Positions 36,626-45,302 of a stretch of 64,000 bases of DNA are shown here, in pieces. The stretch lies in contig NZ_WING01000001.1 of NCBI RefSeq assembly GCF_009793335.1, forward strand, positions 3,162,001 through 3,226,000, written 5' to 3'. Position numbers and translations under genes: made by a program. Every line of letters begins with the position of its first letter. Positions within the stretch are counted from its first letter, which is position 1. The notes below the pieces were generated by a model, which searched no databases, was not told the DNA's origin, and was given only the letters and a program-made list of their open reading frames with translations. The DNA is from Actinomadura sp. J1-007 (GTDB lineage Bacteria > Actinomycetota > Actinomycetes > Streptosporangiales > Streptosporangiaceae).

Positions 36626-37990
36626 TCAACGCGTGATCTTCGCCACCCCGCCCGTCCCGCCCGTGCCGCCGACCCTGCCGATGAGCAGCGCGGCGGCGGC
36701 CGCGACGGCGAACGACAGCACCGAGGCGCTCATCCAGCTCTGCGGCGTGAAGAGCAGGGCGTCGCGGACGCCGGTCCAGAACCGCGTCCACCAGCCGACC
36801 GCGCCGGGGTTGACGAGCTGGTACGCCACGATCCCGACGGCCCAGGCGGCGATCATGCCCCAGCGGGACGGCGCCGTACGGGAGCTGTCCCACTTCGGCA
36901 GCCGTCCGCGGCCGAGGAAGAAGTCGGCGGCGAGCACGCCCAGCATCGGCACGAACACCGACCCGATCAGCGACAGGAAGCCGGAGTAGTCGCCGATGTC
37001 CAGCAGCAGCGCGAGCACGGTGACGCCGGCGCCGAGCGCGACCGACAGCACCCGGCGGTCGGCGCGCGGCACGAGGTTCTGGATGGACACCGCCGTCGAG
37101 TAGACGTTCGCGAACGACTGGTCGGCCTCGCGCACCACGAACACCGCGAAGAGGACCACACCGAGCGTGACGTGCAGGAACGGGTCGAACACCCGCGTGG
37201 AGTCGCCCGCGACGATCGCCAGCGCCAGCAGCCCGAGCACGTACGCGACGATCTGGGTGACCGAGTAGCCGACCGCGGCGGCCCCGAACGCGCCGCGCGC
37301 GCTGCGGGCGTGCCGGGTGTAGTCGGCGGCGACCGGCACCCACGAGATCGACACCGCGAGCGCGGCGTCGGCGCCGAGCCAGAACCCGCCCCACGAGCCG
37401 TCCGTCAGGTCCGGCAGCGGCTCGCGCAGGAGCTGGACGTAGAAGTAGACGAGCGCGACCAGCACCGCGACCGTCACGTAGCGGCGCAGCAGCCGCACCG
37501 AGCCGAGCGGCCAGACCGTCAGCACGGTCGTGACGAGCCCGGCGGCGATCACGTACGACCAGCGCGGCACGCCGTCCCACAGCGCGCGGGCGGCGTCGGC
37601 GATGACGATCAGCTCGAACGTGCCCCAGCCGACGAGCTGCGCGATGTTGAGCACGGTCGGCACGTACGACAGCCGCGCGCCGAACAGGCCGCGCAGCAGC
37701 ACCATCGCCGGCTGCCCGGTGCGGGCGCCGGGGGCCGCGGCGAGGCCCAGCATCAGGCCGCCGATCACGGTGCCGGCGGCCATCGCGACGATGCCCGCGA
37801 CGATCGACATCGTCGGCCTGCCGTCGGCGTCCGGCGCGAGGACGGTGTAGGCGCCGGAGAACGCGAACAGGCTCACCCCGAGGTTGGCCCAGAAGGCCCC
37901 CTGGTCCCAGAAGCCGAGGACCTTCGGCGCGGGCTCGTCGAGGGTGTACGGGACCTCGTCCCGGGGACGTTCCCGGACATCGGACGTCAT
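36626..37990 (-). CDS. cytX: Hydroxymethylpyrimidine transporter CytX (NCS1 family), TPP-riboswitch controlled
   Basis: This is a 454-residue, 12-TM nucleobase:cation symporter-1 permease. Family signs are VLGFWDQGAFWANLGVSLFA (TM1 region), GQPAMVLLRGLFGARLSYVP, SWVPVAADYTRHARSARGAF and GDYSGFLSLIGSVFVPMLGV. Sequence alone would allow cytosine or allantoin as substrate. The TPP riboswitch directly upstream indicates the thiamine precursor HMP, hence CytX. The ATG at 37990 is used because GGGAG, 8 nt upstream, is part of the riboswitch 3' strand; an in-frame GTG at 37999 lies inside the riboswitch. Confidence 0.92.
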   Translation of the reverse strand: MTSDVRERPRDEVPYTLDEPAPKVLGFWDQGAFWANLGVSLFAFSGAYTVLAPDADGRPTMSIVAGIVAMAAGTVIGGLMLGLAAAPGARTGQPAMVLLRGLFGARLSYVPTVLNIAQLVGWGTFELIVIADAARALWDGVPRWSYVIAAGLVTTVLTVWPLGSVRLLRRYVTVAVLVALVYFYVQLLREPLPDLTDGSWGGFWLGADAALAVSISWVPVAADYTRHARSARGAFGAAAVGYSVTQIVAYVLGLLALAIVAGDSTRVFDPFLHVTLGVVLFAVFVVREADQSFANVYSTAVSIQNLVPRADRRVLSVALGAGVTVLALLLDIGDYSGFLSLIGSVFVPMLGVLAADFFLGRGRLPKWDSSRTAPSRWGMIAAWAVGIVAYQLVNPGAVGWWTRFWTGVRDALLFTPQSWMSASVLSFAVAAAAALLIGRVGGTGGTGGVAKITR

Positions 37991-37997
37991 GGGACTC

Positions 37998-38092
37998 ACT
38001 CCCTACGCCGGCATTACCCGGACAGGTTCATGCGGTCGGCGACGCCGTTCAGATCGCCCTCTCAGCCCGTTCGGCACGAGCTCCCGCGGATA
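37998..38092 (-). promoter_or_regulatory. TPP (THI-box) riboswitch
   Basis: On the minus strand the two conserved TPP-binding segments are present: GGGCTGAGAGGGCG (pyrimidine-sensing arm, 38056-38069) and, about 35 nt on, GAACCTGTCCGGGTAATGCC followed by GGCGTAGGGAGT (pyrophosphate-sensing arm and P1 closing strand). The 3' GTAGGGAGT contains the cytX ribosome-binding site. TPP binding should therefore hide it and shut off translation. Confidence 0.95.
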
Positions 38093-38238
38093 TCGGTCAG
38101 CCCCGATCGTACAGCCGCCGACCGGACGAACGCCCCACGCCGGTCATACCGGGCGAGGGGCGGCGCGGCGGCGGGGTGGCGGCGTGGCGCGCGGTCCGGG
38201 CCGCGGTCCGGGTCCGGCCGGGGTCCGGGTCCGGGCGG

Positions 38239-38574
38239 TCAGGCCACGTAGGGACGCCCGTCGCCGCCGTTCTCCATGGGACGGCCCGTCTCGGCCCACC
38301 GCTTCATGCCGCCGTCCACGTTCCTGGCCAGCCAGCCCGCCTGGTTGAGCGCCACCGTCACCTGCGCGGACCGGACGCCGGAGCGGCAGATCACGTACAC
38401 CTCGCGGTCGCGCGGCACCTCGCCGGCGCGGTCGCCGAGGACCCCCATCGGGATGTGGACGGCCTCGGGCGCGTGCCCCGCGTCCCACTCGTCCTGCTCG
38501 CGCACGTCCAGCAGATAGGCGTCCTGCGGAACGTCCGCGGCGTCCACGGCCGGCACGTCGTCCCCGAAATTCAT
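38239..38574 (-). CDS. Single-domain rhodanese-like protein
   Basis: This 111-residue cytosolic rhodanese (sulfurtransferase) has strand YLLDVREQDEWDAGHAPEAV and the active-site loop VYVICRSGVRS, with the sulfur-carrying cysteine. The C-terminal part includes NVDGGMKRWAETGRP. The start ATG has GGAGG 4 nt upstream. The gene is divergent from the SSI inhibitor gene. The sulfur acceptor is unknown. Confidence 0.92.
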   Translation of the reverse strand: MNFGDDVPAVDAADVPQDAYLLDVREQDEWDAGHAPEAVHIPMGVLGDRAGEVPRDREVYVICRSGVRSAQVTVALNQAGWLARNVDGGMKRWAETGRPMENGGDGRPYVA

Positions 38575-38620
38575 CACACCTCCATGGAACCGCGCGGAAC
38601 CCTCCCGCGTCGAATCACCT

Positions 38621-39103
38621 ATGCGGTATCGGACGCTCCTTCTCACGGCGCCCGGCCTCGTGGCGATCATGTCACTGGCCGGCTGCGGTGATGAACAGAC
38701 CACGAGCAACTCCGCCGGCAAGCCCTCCGCCACCACGTCCGTCCGGCCGTCCACCCCGGCCGGCGGCGGCGACGCCCTGACCGTCCAGGTCAAGGCGTCC
38801 ACCCAGGCGCCCGCCAAGACCTGGACGCTGCGGTGCGACGCCGCGGACGGCAAGGCGCGGGGCGGCGACCATCCGAAGGCGGACGCGGCGTGCGCGACCC
38901 TCGCCAAGGCGAAGGCGCCGTTCGCCGCACCGCCCAAGCAGCAGATGTGCACCAAGATCTACGGCGGCCCGGAGGTCGCCACGGTCAAGGGCACTTGGAA
39001 GGGGCAGCCCGTGCGGGCGCGGTTCACCCGCACCGACGGCTGCGAACTGCACCGCTGGAGCGGGCTCGGCCCGCTGTTCGGCGACGTCCCCAAGGTCCGC
39101 TGA
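38621..39103 (+). CDS. SSI-family serine protease inhibitor, lipoprotein form
   Basis: The 160-residue precursor has a lipoprotein signal: L19-A20-G21-C22 follows a hydrophobic core, so it should be lipid-anchored outside the membrane. After a Ser/Thr/Pro linker comes a Streptomyces subtilisin inhibitor domain. Matching features are CDAADGKARGGDHPKADAAC, the reactive-site loop MCTKIYGGPEV and GTWKGQPVRARFTRTDGCEL. Aligning the loop with the SSI C-P-M-V-Y-D-P loop puts Lys at P1, as in plasminostreptin-type inhibitors, so trypsin-like proteases are the likely target. Most SSI proteins are freely secreted, so anchoring is unusual. Confidence 0.82.
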   Translation: MRYRTLLLTAPGLVAIMSLAGCGDEQTTSNSAGKPSATTSVRPSTPAGGGDALTVQVKASTQAPAKTWTLRCDAADGKARGGDHPKADAACATLAKAKAPFAAPPKQQMCTKIYGGPEVATVKGTWKGQPVRARFTRTDGCELHRWSGLGPLFGDVPKVR

Positions 39104-39135
39104 ACGAGCCGCTCCCGTTCCGGCCCGTTCGGCAG

Positions 39136-39165
39136 AGGACCCCGGTCATGGGCGGCCGGGGTCCT
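39136..39165. terminator. Hairpin terminator between convergent genes
   Basis: The 10-bp arms AGGACCCCGG / CCGGGGTCCT with a 10-nt loop lie between the SSI gene and the Fpg/Nei gene, which converge. Confidence 0.65.
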
Positions 39166-39186
39166 CACTCATGTCCGGGGACAGGG

Positions 39187-40050
39187 CTACTTGAGCAGGC
39201 GCGACAGGCGGCGGTCGGCCAGGGGCTTGCCGCCGGTCTGGCAGGTGGGGCAGTACTGGAGCGAGGAGTCGGCGAACGACACCTCGCGGATCGTGTCGCC
39301 GCAGACGGGGCACTCCTGGCCGGTACGGCCGTGCACGCGCAGGCCGGTCTTCTTCTCGCCCTTGAGGTCCTGCGCGGCGAGGCCCCGGGACCGCGCCACC
39401 GCGTCGCGCAGCGTGGTGACGATCGCGCCGTGCAGGGTGTCGATGTCCTCGCCGGTCAGCGATGAGGCGATCTTGAACGGGGACATCCTCGCGACGTGCA
39501 GGACCTCGTCGGAGTAGGCGTTGCCGATGCCCGCGACGACCTTCTGGTCGCGCAGCAGCCCCTTGATCTGGGTGCGCTTGCCCGCGACGATACCGCGCAG
39601 CACGTCCGGGGTGAACGCCTCGTCCAGCGGGTCGGGGCCGAGCCCGGCGACGCCGGGCACCTCCGCCGGGTCGCGGACGACGTAGACGGCGAGGCCCTTC
39701 TTCGTCCCCGCCTCGGTCAGGTCGAAGCCCGAGCCGTCGTCGAGGTGGACGCGCAGGGCGAGCGGGTTCTTGCCGCCGGGCCGCGCCGGCTTGGACGGCA
39801 GCTCGTCGCGCCAGCGCAGCCAGCCCGCGCGGGCGAGGTGGACGACCAGGTGCAGGCCGTCCACGTCCAGGTCGAGGAACTTGCCGTGCCGGGCGACGCC
39901 GGTGACGGTGAGGCCGCCGAGCGAGGTCACCGGCGGGTCGTACGTCTTCAGCGCCGAGATGGCGAGAACATCGACGCGGGCGACGGCGCGGCCCACCGCG
40001 TGCTCCCGCACGAAGCCGGCGAGCGCCTCCACCTCAGGTAGCTCTGGCAT
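39187..40050 (-). CDS. Fpg/Nei-family DNA glycosylase
   Basis: This 287-residue bifunctional glycosylase/AP lyase excises oxidised bases. The N-terminus PELPEVEALAGFVREHAVGR supplies the catalytic Pro/Glu after removal of Met. The H2TH region includes IKGLLRDQKVVAGIGNAYSD. A C-terminal zinc finger has CPVC and CPTC (about 250-273). The finger Arg follows in the C-terminal region. Whether it prefers 8-oxoguanine (Fpg) or pyrimidines (Nei) is not clear. GATACT lies 6 nt before the ATG, which suggests a leaderless mRNA. Confidence 0.93.
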   Translation of the reverse strand: MPELPEVEALAGFVREHAVGRAVARVDVLAISALKTYDPPVTSLGGLTVTGVARHGKFLDLDVDGLHLVVHLARAGWLRWRDELPSKPARPGGKNPLALRVHLDDGSGFDLTEAGTKKGLAVYVVRDPAEVPGVAGLGPDPLDEAFTPDVLRGIVAGKRTQIKGLLRDQKVVAGIGNAYSDEVLHVARMSPFKIASSLTGEDIDTLHGAIVTTLRDAVARSRGLAAQDLKGEKKTGLRVHGRTGQECPVCGDTIREVSFADSSLQYCPTCQTGGKPLADRRLSRLLK

Positions 40051-40056
40051 GACTCA

Positions 40057-40062
40057 AGTATC
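40057..40062 (-). promoter_or_regulatory. -10 hexamer of leaderless glycosylase gene
   Basis: GATACT on the minus strand lies 6 nt before the ATG at 40050. Confidence 0.4.
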
Positions 40063-40288
40063 GGCGATGATTTCCGTCCACAACCCTGTGGAAGGCTGTG
40101 GAAAACCCTGTGTGCAACCTCGGGATCCCGCGGAAAGACGCTCCCTCCACGGGACATACCTCGGCAAATCTCAACAGAACGCCGGTCCAGTTCGGGACCG
40201 GCCGCCGCACAGGGTGTGGATAACTTCGCCGGTCCCGCCGCGCCGGACGGGCCCGCCGCCGCGCCCGGACGTGACCCGGATCTCGAAA

Positions 40289-40304
40289 TAACCCCAAGGG
40301 GGTA
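40289..40304 (+). promoter_or_regulatory. CsoR-like copper operator, distal copy
   Basis: TAACCCC-AA-GGGGGTA is an imperfect G-tract inverted repeat resembling CsoR operators. It is placed 60 bp upstream of a better copy, in the promoter of copZ. Confidence 0.55.
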
Positions 40305-40349
40305 CGGGTTGCGGACGGTGAGGCGCTGTGGCAGCATGAGGACCACTGG

Positions 40350-40366
40350 ATACCCCCTAGGGGTAA
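40350..40366 (+). promoter_or_regulatory. CsoR-like copper operator, proximal copy
   Basis: TACCCC-CTA-GGGGTA is a perfect inverted repeat with 6-bp arms. It matches the form of Cu(I)-sensing CsoR operators and lies 18 bp before the copZ ATG. CsoR itself is not encoded nearby. Confidence 0.75.
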
Positions 40367-40383
40367 GCGAGAGGAGACAGGAC

Positions 40384-40590
40384 ATGAGCACCGCCACCTA
40401 CACCGTCGCCGGGATGACCTGCGGGCACTGCGTCGGGTCGGTCAAGGAGGAGGTCGGCGCGATCGCCGGCGTGACCGGCGTGGACGTGGACCTGGAGTCC
40501 GGCGCGGTGACCGTGACCAGCGAGGCCCCTCTCGACGAGTCCCTGTTCCGGGCCGCCGTCGAAGAGGCCGGATACGAAGTGAAGGCGTGA
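40384..40590 (+). CDS. copZ: Copper chaperone CopZ (HMA domain)
   Basis: This 68-residue heavy-metal-associated domain has the Cu(I)-binding MTCGHC motif in VAGMTCGHCVGSVKEEV. It carries Cu(I) in the cytosol to the ATPase CopA encoded two genes downstream. The ribosome-binding site is GAGGAG. It is first gene of the copper operon behind the two CsoR-like operators and 7 nt ahead of the next gene. Confidence 0.95.
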   Translation: MSTATYTVAGMTCGHCVGSVKEEVGAIAGVTGVDVDLESGAVTVTSEAPLDESLFRAAVEEAGYEVKA

Positions 40591-40597
40591 GAGCGGC

Positions 40598-41629
40598 ATG
40601 AACACCGCGACCAAGCTGGGGGCGTACGCCCTGGGCCTGGCCGTCGTCTTCGGCGGCGCCGTCGGGGTCGGCAACGCGGCCGGCCCCGTCGGCTCCGCCT
40701 CGGGCTCGGGCGGCCACGGCCACTCCGGGGCGTCCGCCCCGGGCGCGGCGCCCGGCGCGGAGACCGGCGGCGATACGGGTACCCCCGTACCCGGCGGGCT
40801 CCAGGTCGCCCAGGACGGCTACACGCTCAGCCCCCGGACCACGACGGTCGAGCCGGGAGAACGGACCGACTTCCGCTTCACCGTGAACGGCCCGGACGGG
40901 CGGCCCGTCACCCGCTACACCCCGCTGCACGGCAAGAAGCTGCACCTGATCATCGCGCGGCGCGACCTGTCGGGGTTCCAGCACCTGCACCCGACCGAGG
41001 TCGGCGGCGGCGTCTGGTCCGCGCCGGTCACGCTGCCGTCCGCCGGGACGTACCGGTTCTTCACCGACGTCCAGCCGGACGGCGTGGACGAGCAGCTCAC
41101 GCTCGGCACGGACGTCTCCGCGCCCGGCGACTACCGGCCCGAGCCGCTGCCCGCGCCCGAACGGGTCGCGAAGGTCGACGGCTACGAGGTGCGCCTCGGA
41201 GGCGACCTCGTTCCGGGCCGTTCGAGCAGGCTGACGCTGTCGGTCAGCAAGGGCGGCGAACCGGTGACGGACCTCCAGCCGTACCTTGAGGCGTACGGCC
41301 ACCTGGTCGCCCTGCGCGACCGGGACCTCGCCTACCTGCACGTCCACCCGGACGGGGAGCCCGGCGACGGGAGGACCAGGCCCGGCCCCGACATCACGTT
41401 CTACGCCGAGGTGCCGAGCTCCGGCGCGTACCGCCTGTACCTGGACTTCCAGCACGAGGGCAAGGTCCGCACCGCCGAGTTCACCGCGGTCGCCGGAGCG
41501 CAGGGCTCGCAGGGCTCGCCCGGCGGGTCCGGCGGGTCCGCTCCGGCGCCGTCCGAGGCGCCGTCCGAGGCGCCGTCCCAGAAGCCGGATGAACCGTCCG
41601 GTGGCGGGCACGGTGGCCACGCGCACTAG
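40598..41629 (+). CDS. Membrane-anchored or secreted His-rich copper-locus protein
   Basis: This 343-residue protein has an N-terminal signal/anchor (KLGAYALGLAVVFGGAVGVG). Two beta-rich halves carry paired histidines, LHLIIARRDLSGFQHLHP and YGHLVALRDRDLAYLHVHPD, and a His-rich C-terminus ends GGGHGGHAH. The family has no proven function that I know. Position between copZ and copA, and its metal-ligand residues, point to extracytoplasmic copper binding. It is paralogous to the protein at 45303, which lacks the signal sequence. Confidence 0.78.
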   Translation: MNTATKLGAYALGLAVVFGGAVGVGNAAGPVGSASGSGGHGHSGASAPGAAPGAETGGDTGTPVPGGLQVAQDGYTLSPRTTTVEPGERTDFRFTVNGPDGRPVTRYTPLHGKKLHLIIARRDLSGFQHLHPTEVGGGVWSAPVTLPSAGTYRFFTDVQPDGVDEQLTLGTDVSAPGDYRPEPLPAPERVAKVDGYEVRLGGDLVPGRSSRLTLSVSKGGEPVTDLQPYLEAYGHLVALRDRDLAYLHVHPDGEPGDGRTRPGPDITFYAEVPSSGAYRLYLDFQHEGKVRTAEFTAVAGAQGSQGSPGGSGGSAPAPSEAPSEAPSQKPDEPSGGGHGGHAH

Positions 41630-41665
41630 ACGTCCCGCACGAACGACACACCAGGAGGAGGAGCG

Positions 41666-43999
41666 ATGAGCACCGGTGCCGTCCCCGACGCCGCGTCCGG
41701 GCAGATCGAGCTGGCGATCGGCGGGATGACCTGCGCGTCGTGCGCGGCCCGCGTCGAGAAGCGGCTCAACAAGATCGAGGGCGTGACCGCGACGGTCAAC
41801 TACGCCACCGAGAAGGCCAGGGTCCAGGTCCCCGAGGGCGTCACCGCCGACGAGCTGATCGCGTCGGTCGAGAAGGCGGGCTACACCGCCGAGGTCCCGC
41901 CGCCGCCCGAGCCCGCGGGAGGCGGCGGGCAGAGCGCGGAGTCCGGGGAGCCGGACGACGGGCTCGGCCCGCTGCGGCAGCGCCTGGTCACCTCCGTCGT
42001 CCTCGCCGTCCCGGTGATCGCGATGGCGATGGTCCCGGCGCTCCAGTTCGAGTACTGGCAGTGGCTGTCGCTGACGCTCGCCGCGCCGGTCGTGACCTAC
42101 GCGGGCTGGCCGTTCCACAAGGCCGCCTGGACCAACCTGCGGCACGGCGCCGCGACCATGGACACCCTCGTGTCGGTCGGCACCCTCGCCGCGTTCGGCT
42201 GGTCGCTGTGGGCGCTGTTCCTCGGGACGGCGGGCGAGCCCGGCGTCAAGCACGGCTTCGACTTCTCGATGACCCGTTCCGACGGCTCGATGAACATCTA
42301 CCTCGAAGCCGCCTCCGGGGTCATCGCGTTCATCCTGGCCGGGCGCTACTTCGAGGCGCGCTCCAAGCGCCGCGCGGGGGCCGCGCTGAAGGCGCTGCTG
42401 GAGCTCGGCGCCAAGGAGGTCTCGGTCGTCCGGAACGGGCGCGAGGAGCGCGTCCCGGTGGACCTGCTCGCGGTGGACGACGTGTTCGTGGTCCGTCCGG
42501 GCGAGAAGATCGCGACGGACGGCGTGGTCGAGGAGGGCTCGTCCGCCGTGGACGCGTCCCTGCTGACCGGCGAGTCGGTCCCGGTCGAGGTCGGGCCGGG
42601 CGACACCGTCGTCGGCGCGACCGTGAACGCCGGGGGCCGGCTGCTGGTGCGGGCCACCCGCGTCGGCGCGGACACCCAGCTCGCGCAGATGGCGCGGCTG
42701 GTCGAGGACGCGCAGACCGGCAAGGCGCAGGTGCAGCGGCTCGCCGACCGGATCTCCGGGGTGTTCGTCCCGATCGTGATCGCGCTGGCGGTCGCGACCC
42801 TCGGGTTCTGGATCGGGGCCGGCGCGGGGCTCGCCGCGGCGTTCACCGCGGCCGTCGCCGTCCTGATCATCGCCTGCCCGTGCGCCCTCGGCCTCGCCAC
42901 CCCGACCGCGCTGATGGTCGGGACGGGGCGCGGCGCGCAGCTCGGCATCCTGATCAAGGGCCCGGAGGTGCTGGAGTCCACCCGCGCGATCGACACCGTC
43001 GTGCTGGACAAGACCGGCACCGTCACCACCGGCCGGATGGCCCTGGTGGACGTGGTCACGGCCGAGGGCGTGGACGCGGACGAGGCGCTGCGCCTCGCCG
43101 GGGCGCTGGAGAACGCCTCCGAGCACCCGATCGCGCAGGCCGTCGCCCGCGGCGCCGCCGAACGGGTCGGCCCGCTCGCCGAGGTGGAGGACTTCGCGAA
43201 CGTCGAGGGCCTCGGCGTGCAGGGCATGGTGGACGGCCACGGCGTGCTCGTCGGCCGCCCCCGGCTGCTCGCCGAGTGGTCGCAGCACCTCCCGGCGGAG
43301 CTGGAGCGGGCGATGGCGGACGCGCAGGCGCTCGGCCGCACCGCCGTCGCGGTCGGCTGGGACGGCGCGGCGCGCGCCGTGGTCACCGTCGCCGACCAGG
43401 TCAAGCCGACCTCCGCCGAGGCGATCGCGCGGCTGCGCGAGCTCGGGCTGCGGCCGGTGCTGCTGACCGGCGACAACGAGGCCGTCGCGCGCACCGTCGC
43501 GGACGCGGTCGGGATCGAGGAGGTCGTCGCCGAGGTCCTGCCGCAGGACAAGGTCGAGACCGTCAAGCGCCTCCAGGGCGAGGGCCGTACGGTCGCGATG
43601 GTCGGCGACGGGGTCAACGACGCCGCCGCGCTCGCCCAGGCCGACCTCGGCCTCGCGATGGGCACCGGGACGGACGTGGCGATCGAGGCGTCCGACCTGA
43701 CCCTGGTCCGCGGCGACCTGCGGGCCGCGGCCGACGCGATCCGGCTGTCGCGCCGCACGCTCCGCACGATCAAGGGGAACCTGTTCTGGGCGTTCGCCTA
43801 CAACGTGGCCGCCCTGCCGCTGGCCGCGTGCGGCCTGCTCAACCCGATGATCGCGGGTGCGGCGATGGCGTTCTCGTCGGTGTTCGTGGTGAGCAACAGC
43901 CTGCGGCTGAAGGGCTTCAAGTCCCTCGCCGCGGACGCGGCCCCGGCCGTGGGCTCCGGTCCCGCGCCCGCCCGCGCGGAGAAGGCCGCCGCCCGCTGA
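41666..43999 (+). CDS. copA: Copper-exporting P1B-type ATPase CopA
   Basis: This 777-residue P-type ATPase exports Cu(I). One N-terminal HMA domain has [22 protein letters not shown] pairs precede the actuator motif [12 protein letters not shown]. The ion site is the CPC motif in [13 protein letters not shown], the phosphorylated Asp lies in [11 protein letters not shown], and the hinge is [19 protein letters not shown]-terminal Ala/Pro extension follows. The RBS is GGAGGAGGAG. It is the last gene of the copper operon and is followed by a strong terminator. Confidence 0.96.
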   Translation: MSTGAVPDAASGQIELAIGGMTCASCAARVEKRLNKIEGVTATVNYATEKARVQVPEGVTADELIASVEKAGYTAEVPPPPEPAGGGGQSAESGEPDDGLGPLRQRLVTSVVLAVPVIAMAMVPALQFEYWQWLSLTLAAPVVTYAGWPFHKAAWTNLRHGAATMDTLVSVGTLAAFGWSLWALFLGTAGEPGVKHGFDFSMTRSDGSMNIYLEAASGVIAFILAGRYFEARSKRRAGAALKALLELGAKEVSVVRNGREERVPVDLLAVDDVFVVRPGEKIATDGVVEEGSSAVDASLLTGESVPVEVGPGDTVVGATVNAGGRLLVRATRVGADTQLAQMARLVEDAQTGKAQVQRLADRISGVFVPIVIALAVATLGFWIGAGAGLAAAFTAAVAVLIIACPCALGLATPTALMVGTGRGAQLGILIKGPEVLESTRAIDTVVLDKTGTVTTGRMALVDVVTAEGVDADEALRLAGALENASEHPIAQAVARGAAERVGPLAEVEDFANVEGLGVQGMVDGHGVLVGRPRLLAEWSQHLPAELERAMADAQALGRTAVAVGWDGAARAVVTVADQVKPTSAEAIARLRELGLRPVLLTGDNEAVARTVADAVGIEEVVAEVLPQDKVETVKRLQGEGRTVAMVGDGVNDAAALAQADLGLAMGTGTDVAIEASDLTLVRGDLRAAADAIRLSRRTLRTIKGNLFWAFAYNVAALPLAACGLLNPMIAGAAMAFSSVFVVSNSLRLKGFKSLAADAAPAVGSGPAPARAEKAAAR

Positions 44000-44030
44000 C
44001 CGAAGGGGCGGTCCCGCCCCCTCCCTGACC

Positions 44031-44069
44031 GATCACGCGCGGCCCCACCTGCCGGGGCCGCGCGTGATC
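44031..44069. terminator. Strong terminator after copA
   Basis: A perfect 16-bp stem (GATCACGCGCGGCCCC / GGGGCCGCGCGTGATC) with a 7-nt loop lies between convergent copA and the zinc-ribbon gene. Confidence 0.85.
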
Positions 44070-44086
44070 GCTTCGCGGCGTCCGCC

Positions 44087-44332
44087 TCAGCGCTGCTCGG
44101 GGACCAGTGGCCCCGCGGGCAGCGTCTTGACGTGCAGGCTGAGGCAGGACGGGCAGGCCGGGTCGATCCACGGCGGCTGGCTGGCCACCCCGCCGAGCCG
44201 CCAGGCGACGGCGTCGCCGCCGTGCCCGTCGTCGCCGTGCCACGCCTCGTACAGGTGCTCCCAGCGCGCCTGGCAGTGCAGGCAGTGGAACCGCCAGTTC
44301 TCGGTGATGACGTGTACGTTCCGGGTTCGCAT
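44087..44332 (-). CDS. Small zinc-ribbon protein
   Basis: This 81-residue protein has two Cys pairs, FHCLHCQARW (near residue 17) and DPACPSCLSL (near 60), which would form one zinc ribbon. Between them lies an acidic/His stretch (YEAWHGDDGHGGDA). The function is unknown. The ATG at 44332 (MRTRNVHVITENWR) has GGAG about 9 nt upstream; a longer in-frame reading to 44440 is not supported. Confidence 0.7.
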   Translation of the reverse strand: MRTRNVHVITENWRFHCLHCQARWEHLYEAWHGDDGHGGDAVAWRLGGVASQPPWIDPACPSCLSLHVKTLPAGPLVPEQR

Positions 44333-44473
44333 GGAATCCCGCTCCTCGATCGTCTGAACCCAACGGATCGCGAGGACGCGCCCCGACGGGGACGGCGGTC
44401 GGGCCCGCACGCGGACGTGCGGCGACCCGTCGCTCAGCACGCGTGAACGTGCGTGGGGCGCGTCGGACGGGTC

Positions 44474-45061
44474 CTATACGCGGGAGACGCCGAGGCTGAC
44501 GAGCAAGCGCGCACCCGGTGTGTGGGCGAGGCGTCCGTGGCGGGGGCTCGTCCGTCCGGCCGCGCCGCCGTGGACGGCGGACGACCCGTCCTGCGCCGAC
44601 CGGGCGGGACGCGATGCCGCGCCCCGACCGGAGCCGCGCGGGACGGCGCGGCGGGCGATCTCCTGGTCACCGGACTCGCCCCGTCCGCTCTCGGCCTGCC
44701 CTTGGGCCGCCTCGGCGGCGCCGGACTCGCCCGCGGCGGCCTGCGCCGGCGGTACGGGCCGTACGGGCTGAGCCGGGACGGACCGGACGCCCACGGCAGG
44801 TGCGTCAGGCCGAAGGATCGAGGGGCGCACGTCCGGCGGCGCGACGTCCGTGCCGTGCGGGTCGGGAGCGTCAGCGCGGCGGGGTACGGACGAGTGGCCG
44901 CCCACGTCGTGCAGCGCGCTGACGAGGGGATTCTGCGCCTGGCAGATGTGGCTTCCGGGCGCGGACAGCCCGGTCAGCAGGAGGAACGCGGCGAGGAGAA
45001 CGGGCCACAGCACGGCCGGACGGCGTCCGCCCGATACCCCCCGGTACCCCCTCGTGTCCAC
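44474..45061 (-). CDS. Hypothetical exported or membrane-anchored protein near copper genes
   Basis: This 195-residue protein has one hydrophobic segment near the N-terminus (PAVLWPVLLAAFLLLTGLSA), then SHICQAQNPLVSALHDVGGH with a Cys and His that could bind metal. A long Ala/Gly/Arg-rich region with no recognised domain follows. The GTG start is supported by TAGATT 7 nt upstream, in an unusually AT-rich stretch, which indicates a leaderless transcript. Its place among copper genes hints at metal handling but nothing proves it. Confidence 0.55.
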   Translation of the reverse strand: MDTRGYRGVSGGRRPAVLWPVLLAAFLLLTGLSAPGSHICQAQNPLVSALHDVGGHSSVPRRADAPDPHGTDVAPPDVRPSILRPDAPAVGVRSVPAQPVRPVPPAQAAAGESGAAEAAQGQAESGRGESGDQEIARRAVPRGSGRGAASRPARSAQDGSSAVHGGAAGRTSPRHGRLAHTPGARLLVSLGVSRV

Positions 45062-45068
45062 AGCACGG

Positions 45069-45074
45069 AATCTA
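45069..45074 (-). promoter_or_regulatory. -10 hexamer of leaderless promoter
   Basis: TAGATT on the minus strand lies 7 nt before GTG at 45061. The adjoining 45085-45118 is one of the most AT-rich patches in the window. Confidence 0.5.
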
Positions 45075-45223
45075 CCTCACGCTGAGTAGATGAATCCTAA
45101 CTAATGGTAATCAACCTCTTGGCGGCCCTCCGGCGGGCGCGTCCGGGACGAACCTCTCCAACGCCCGGCCGCCCCCGCCCCACCCCTCCGCACGGTGACC
45201 CACATCACCGCGAACGTAATGGT

Positions 45224-45246
45224 CATATACCCCCCGACCGTATATG
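45224..45246 (+). promoter_or_regulatory. Inverted repeat operator candidate upstream of second His-rich gene
   Basis: CATATAC-N9-GTATATG is a perfect 7-bp inverted repeat with CCCCCC in the spacer. It lies 57 bp before the ATG at 45303 and could be a metal-regulator site related to, but different from, the CsoR-like operators at 40.3 kb. Confidence 0.5.
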
Positions 45247-45302
45247 TTCTGAAGCGTCGGACCGGCGACCGGGCCGTCCCCCAGGAAAGAAGGGCGAGAC
45301 CG

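Noticed and set aside
44453..45085. Plus-strand frame opposite the hypothetical gene at 44474-45061
   Set aside because: It is Arg/Gly-rich with no domain, while the minus-strand frame has a membrane segment and a well-placed -10 hexamer.
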